Below are positions 13,361 to 13,782 of a stretch of 13,782 nt of DNA, one piece after another. The notes under the pieces were generated by a model. The model did not search any database. It saw only the letters and a program-made list of their open reading frames with translations, and had not been told where the DNA came from. The DNA is from Acidobacteriaceae bacterium (lineage in GTDB: Bacteria; Acidobacteriota; Terriglobia; Terriglobales; Acidobacteriaceae), in the NCBI GenBank assembly GCA_003164255.1, contig PLST01000352.1, forward strand, positions 7,771 through 21,552, read 5' to 3'. The first letter of the stretch is position 1. Each line of letters opens with the position of its first letter. Position numbers and translations under genes: made by a program.

Positions 13361-13782
13361 GCACGCTCGCAGACGGCCGCTCGGCCCGCCAAAATCGGCT
13401 CATAGCCCCGGTACACGCCTTCAAACACGCTGTCCCAACTCGCTGTCAGCGCATACGCCCGCGCCGCCAAGCGCATCTCAGCATGTTTCGCCGGATCGGC
13501 CAGCACCCCGGCCACCGCCGCGGCAAACCCCTCGTCCGGCACAATCCGCCCCGTCTGGCCGTCGCGCACAATCGTGCACGGCCCCCCGTCGGGAGTCACA
13601 ATCGCCGGAACGCCACTCGCTAGCGCCTCCAGCACCACATTGCCGAAGGTATCGGTATGCGACGGGAAAACGAAAACGTCCATCCCGGCGTAGGCGGAAG
13701 CCAGTTCCTCGCCCCGCAGCACGCCGGTGAACTCCGCATGCGGCAGTTGCTCCCGCAGCCAATCCTCATCGCCCCCGTGGCC
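13357..13782 (-). CDS. GT4-family (GT-B) glycosyltransferase, C-terminal part
   Basis: The frame runs off the right edge of the window; 141 residues of the C-terminal domain are visible. A GTG at 13722 is internal, because family-like sequence (DWLREQLPHAEFTGVLRG) continues before it to the edge. Family marks are 'FTGVLRGEELASAYAGMDVFVFPS', the donor-binding EX7E-type region 'SHTDTFGNVVLEALASGVP', and 'VTPDGGPCTIVRDGQTGRIVP'. These resemble alpha-mannosyltransferase/MgtA- and SqdX-like GT4 enzymes that use nucleotide sugars to build glycolipids or polysaccharides. Donor and acceptor cannot be told from this part. Its TAG (complement of 13357-13359) overlaps the stop of the convergent gene. 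Confidence 0.9.
   Translation of the reverse strand, partial: GHGGDEDWLREQLPHAEFTGVLRGEELASAYAGMDVFVFPSHTDTFGNVVLEALASGVPAIVTPDGGPCTIVRDGQTGRIVPDEGFAAAVAGVLADPAKHAEMRLAARAYALTASWDSVFEGVYRGYEPILAGRAAVCERA

Overview
The window looks like chromosomal DNA of a GC-rich bacterium, most likely an acidobacterium of the Terriglobia type. That placement is inference: many genes code for secreted proteins with Sec signal peptides, several are conserved proteins of a kind common in that phylum, and starts often carry AGGAGG-like ribosome binding sites. There is no rRNA, tRNA, CRISPR array, transposase or phage gene.

Left part (1-4457). The 3' end of an unrecognised gene (1-882, +) runs tail to tail into a five-gene tandem array on the minus strand (920-4457). 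All five genes encode diverged copies of one secreted protein of 211-214 residues. Each has a signal peptide, a TCPG motif at the mature N-terminus, and cysteines at exactly residues 24 and 84. The body is beta-rich and resembles the concanavalin-A-like/DUF1080 fold. A good sigma70-type promoter candidate lies just upstream of the first gene of the array (near 4509-4538).

Middle (4458-9187). A 410-bp divergent intergenic region separates the array from a 644-residue secreted protein (4868-6802, +). That protein has a Cys-rich N-terminus, two copies of an internal domain and a C-terminal Cna-B/carboxypeptidase-regulatory-like domain. A secreted GH5 glycoside hydrolase (6863-8035, -) and an unrecognised secreted protein (8171-9085, +) follow. 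Together this suggests an export-heavy stretch perhaps concerned with extracellular polysaccharide, but only the GH5 enzyme has a firm function.

Right part (9188-13782). A membrane-anchored M23/LytM peptidase (-) ends at a strong intrinsic terminator. Its upstream region holds a 13-bp perfect inverted repeat that encloses a candidate promoter. A plus-strand group follows: thiL, a small protein resembling only the anticodon-binding C-terminal part of glutamyl-tRNA synthetase, a dual-specificity-type protein phosphatase 5 nt behind it, and an unrecognised 190-residue protein. The last gene ends in a CTAG shared stop overlap with a partial GT4 glycosyltransferase that leaves the window on the minus strand.

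The items most worth following up are the five-member secreted paralog array, the stand-alone GluRS-like domain beside a phosphatase, the 644-residue protein with its duplicated domain, and the inverted-repeat element at 10269-10344.
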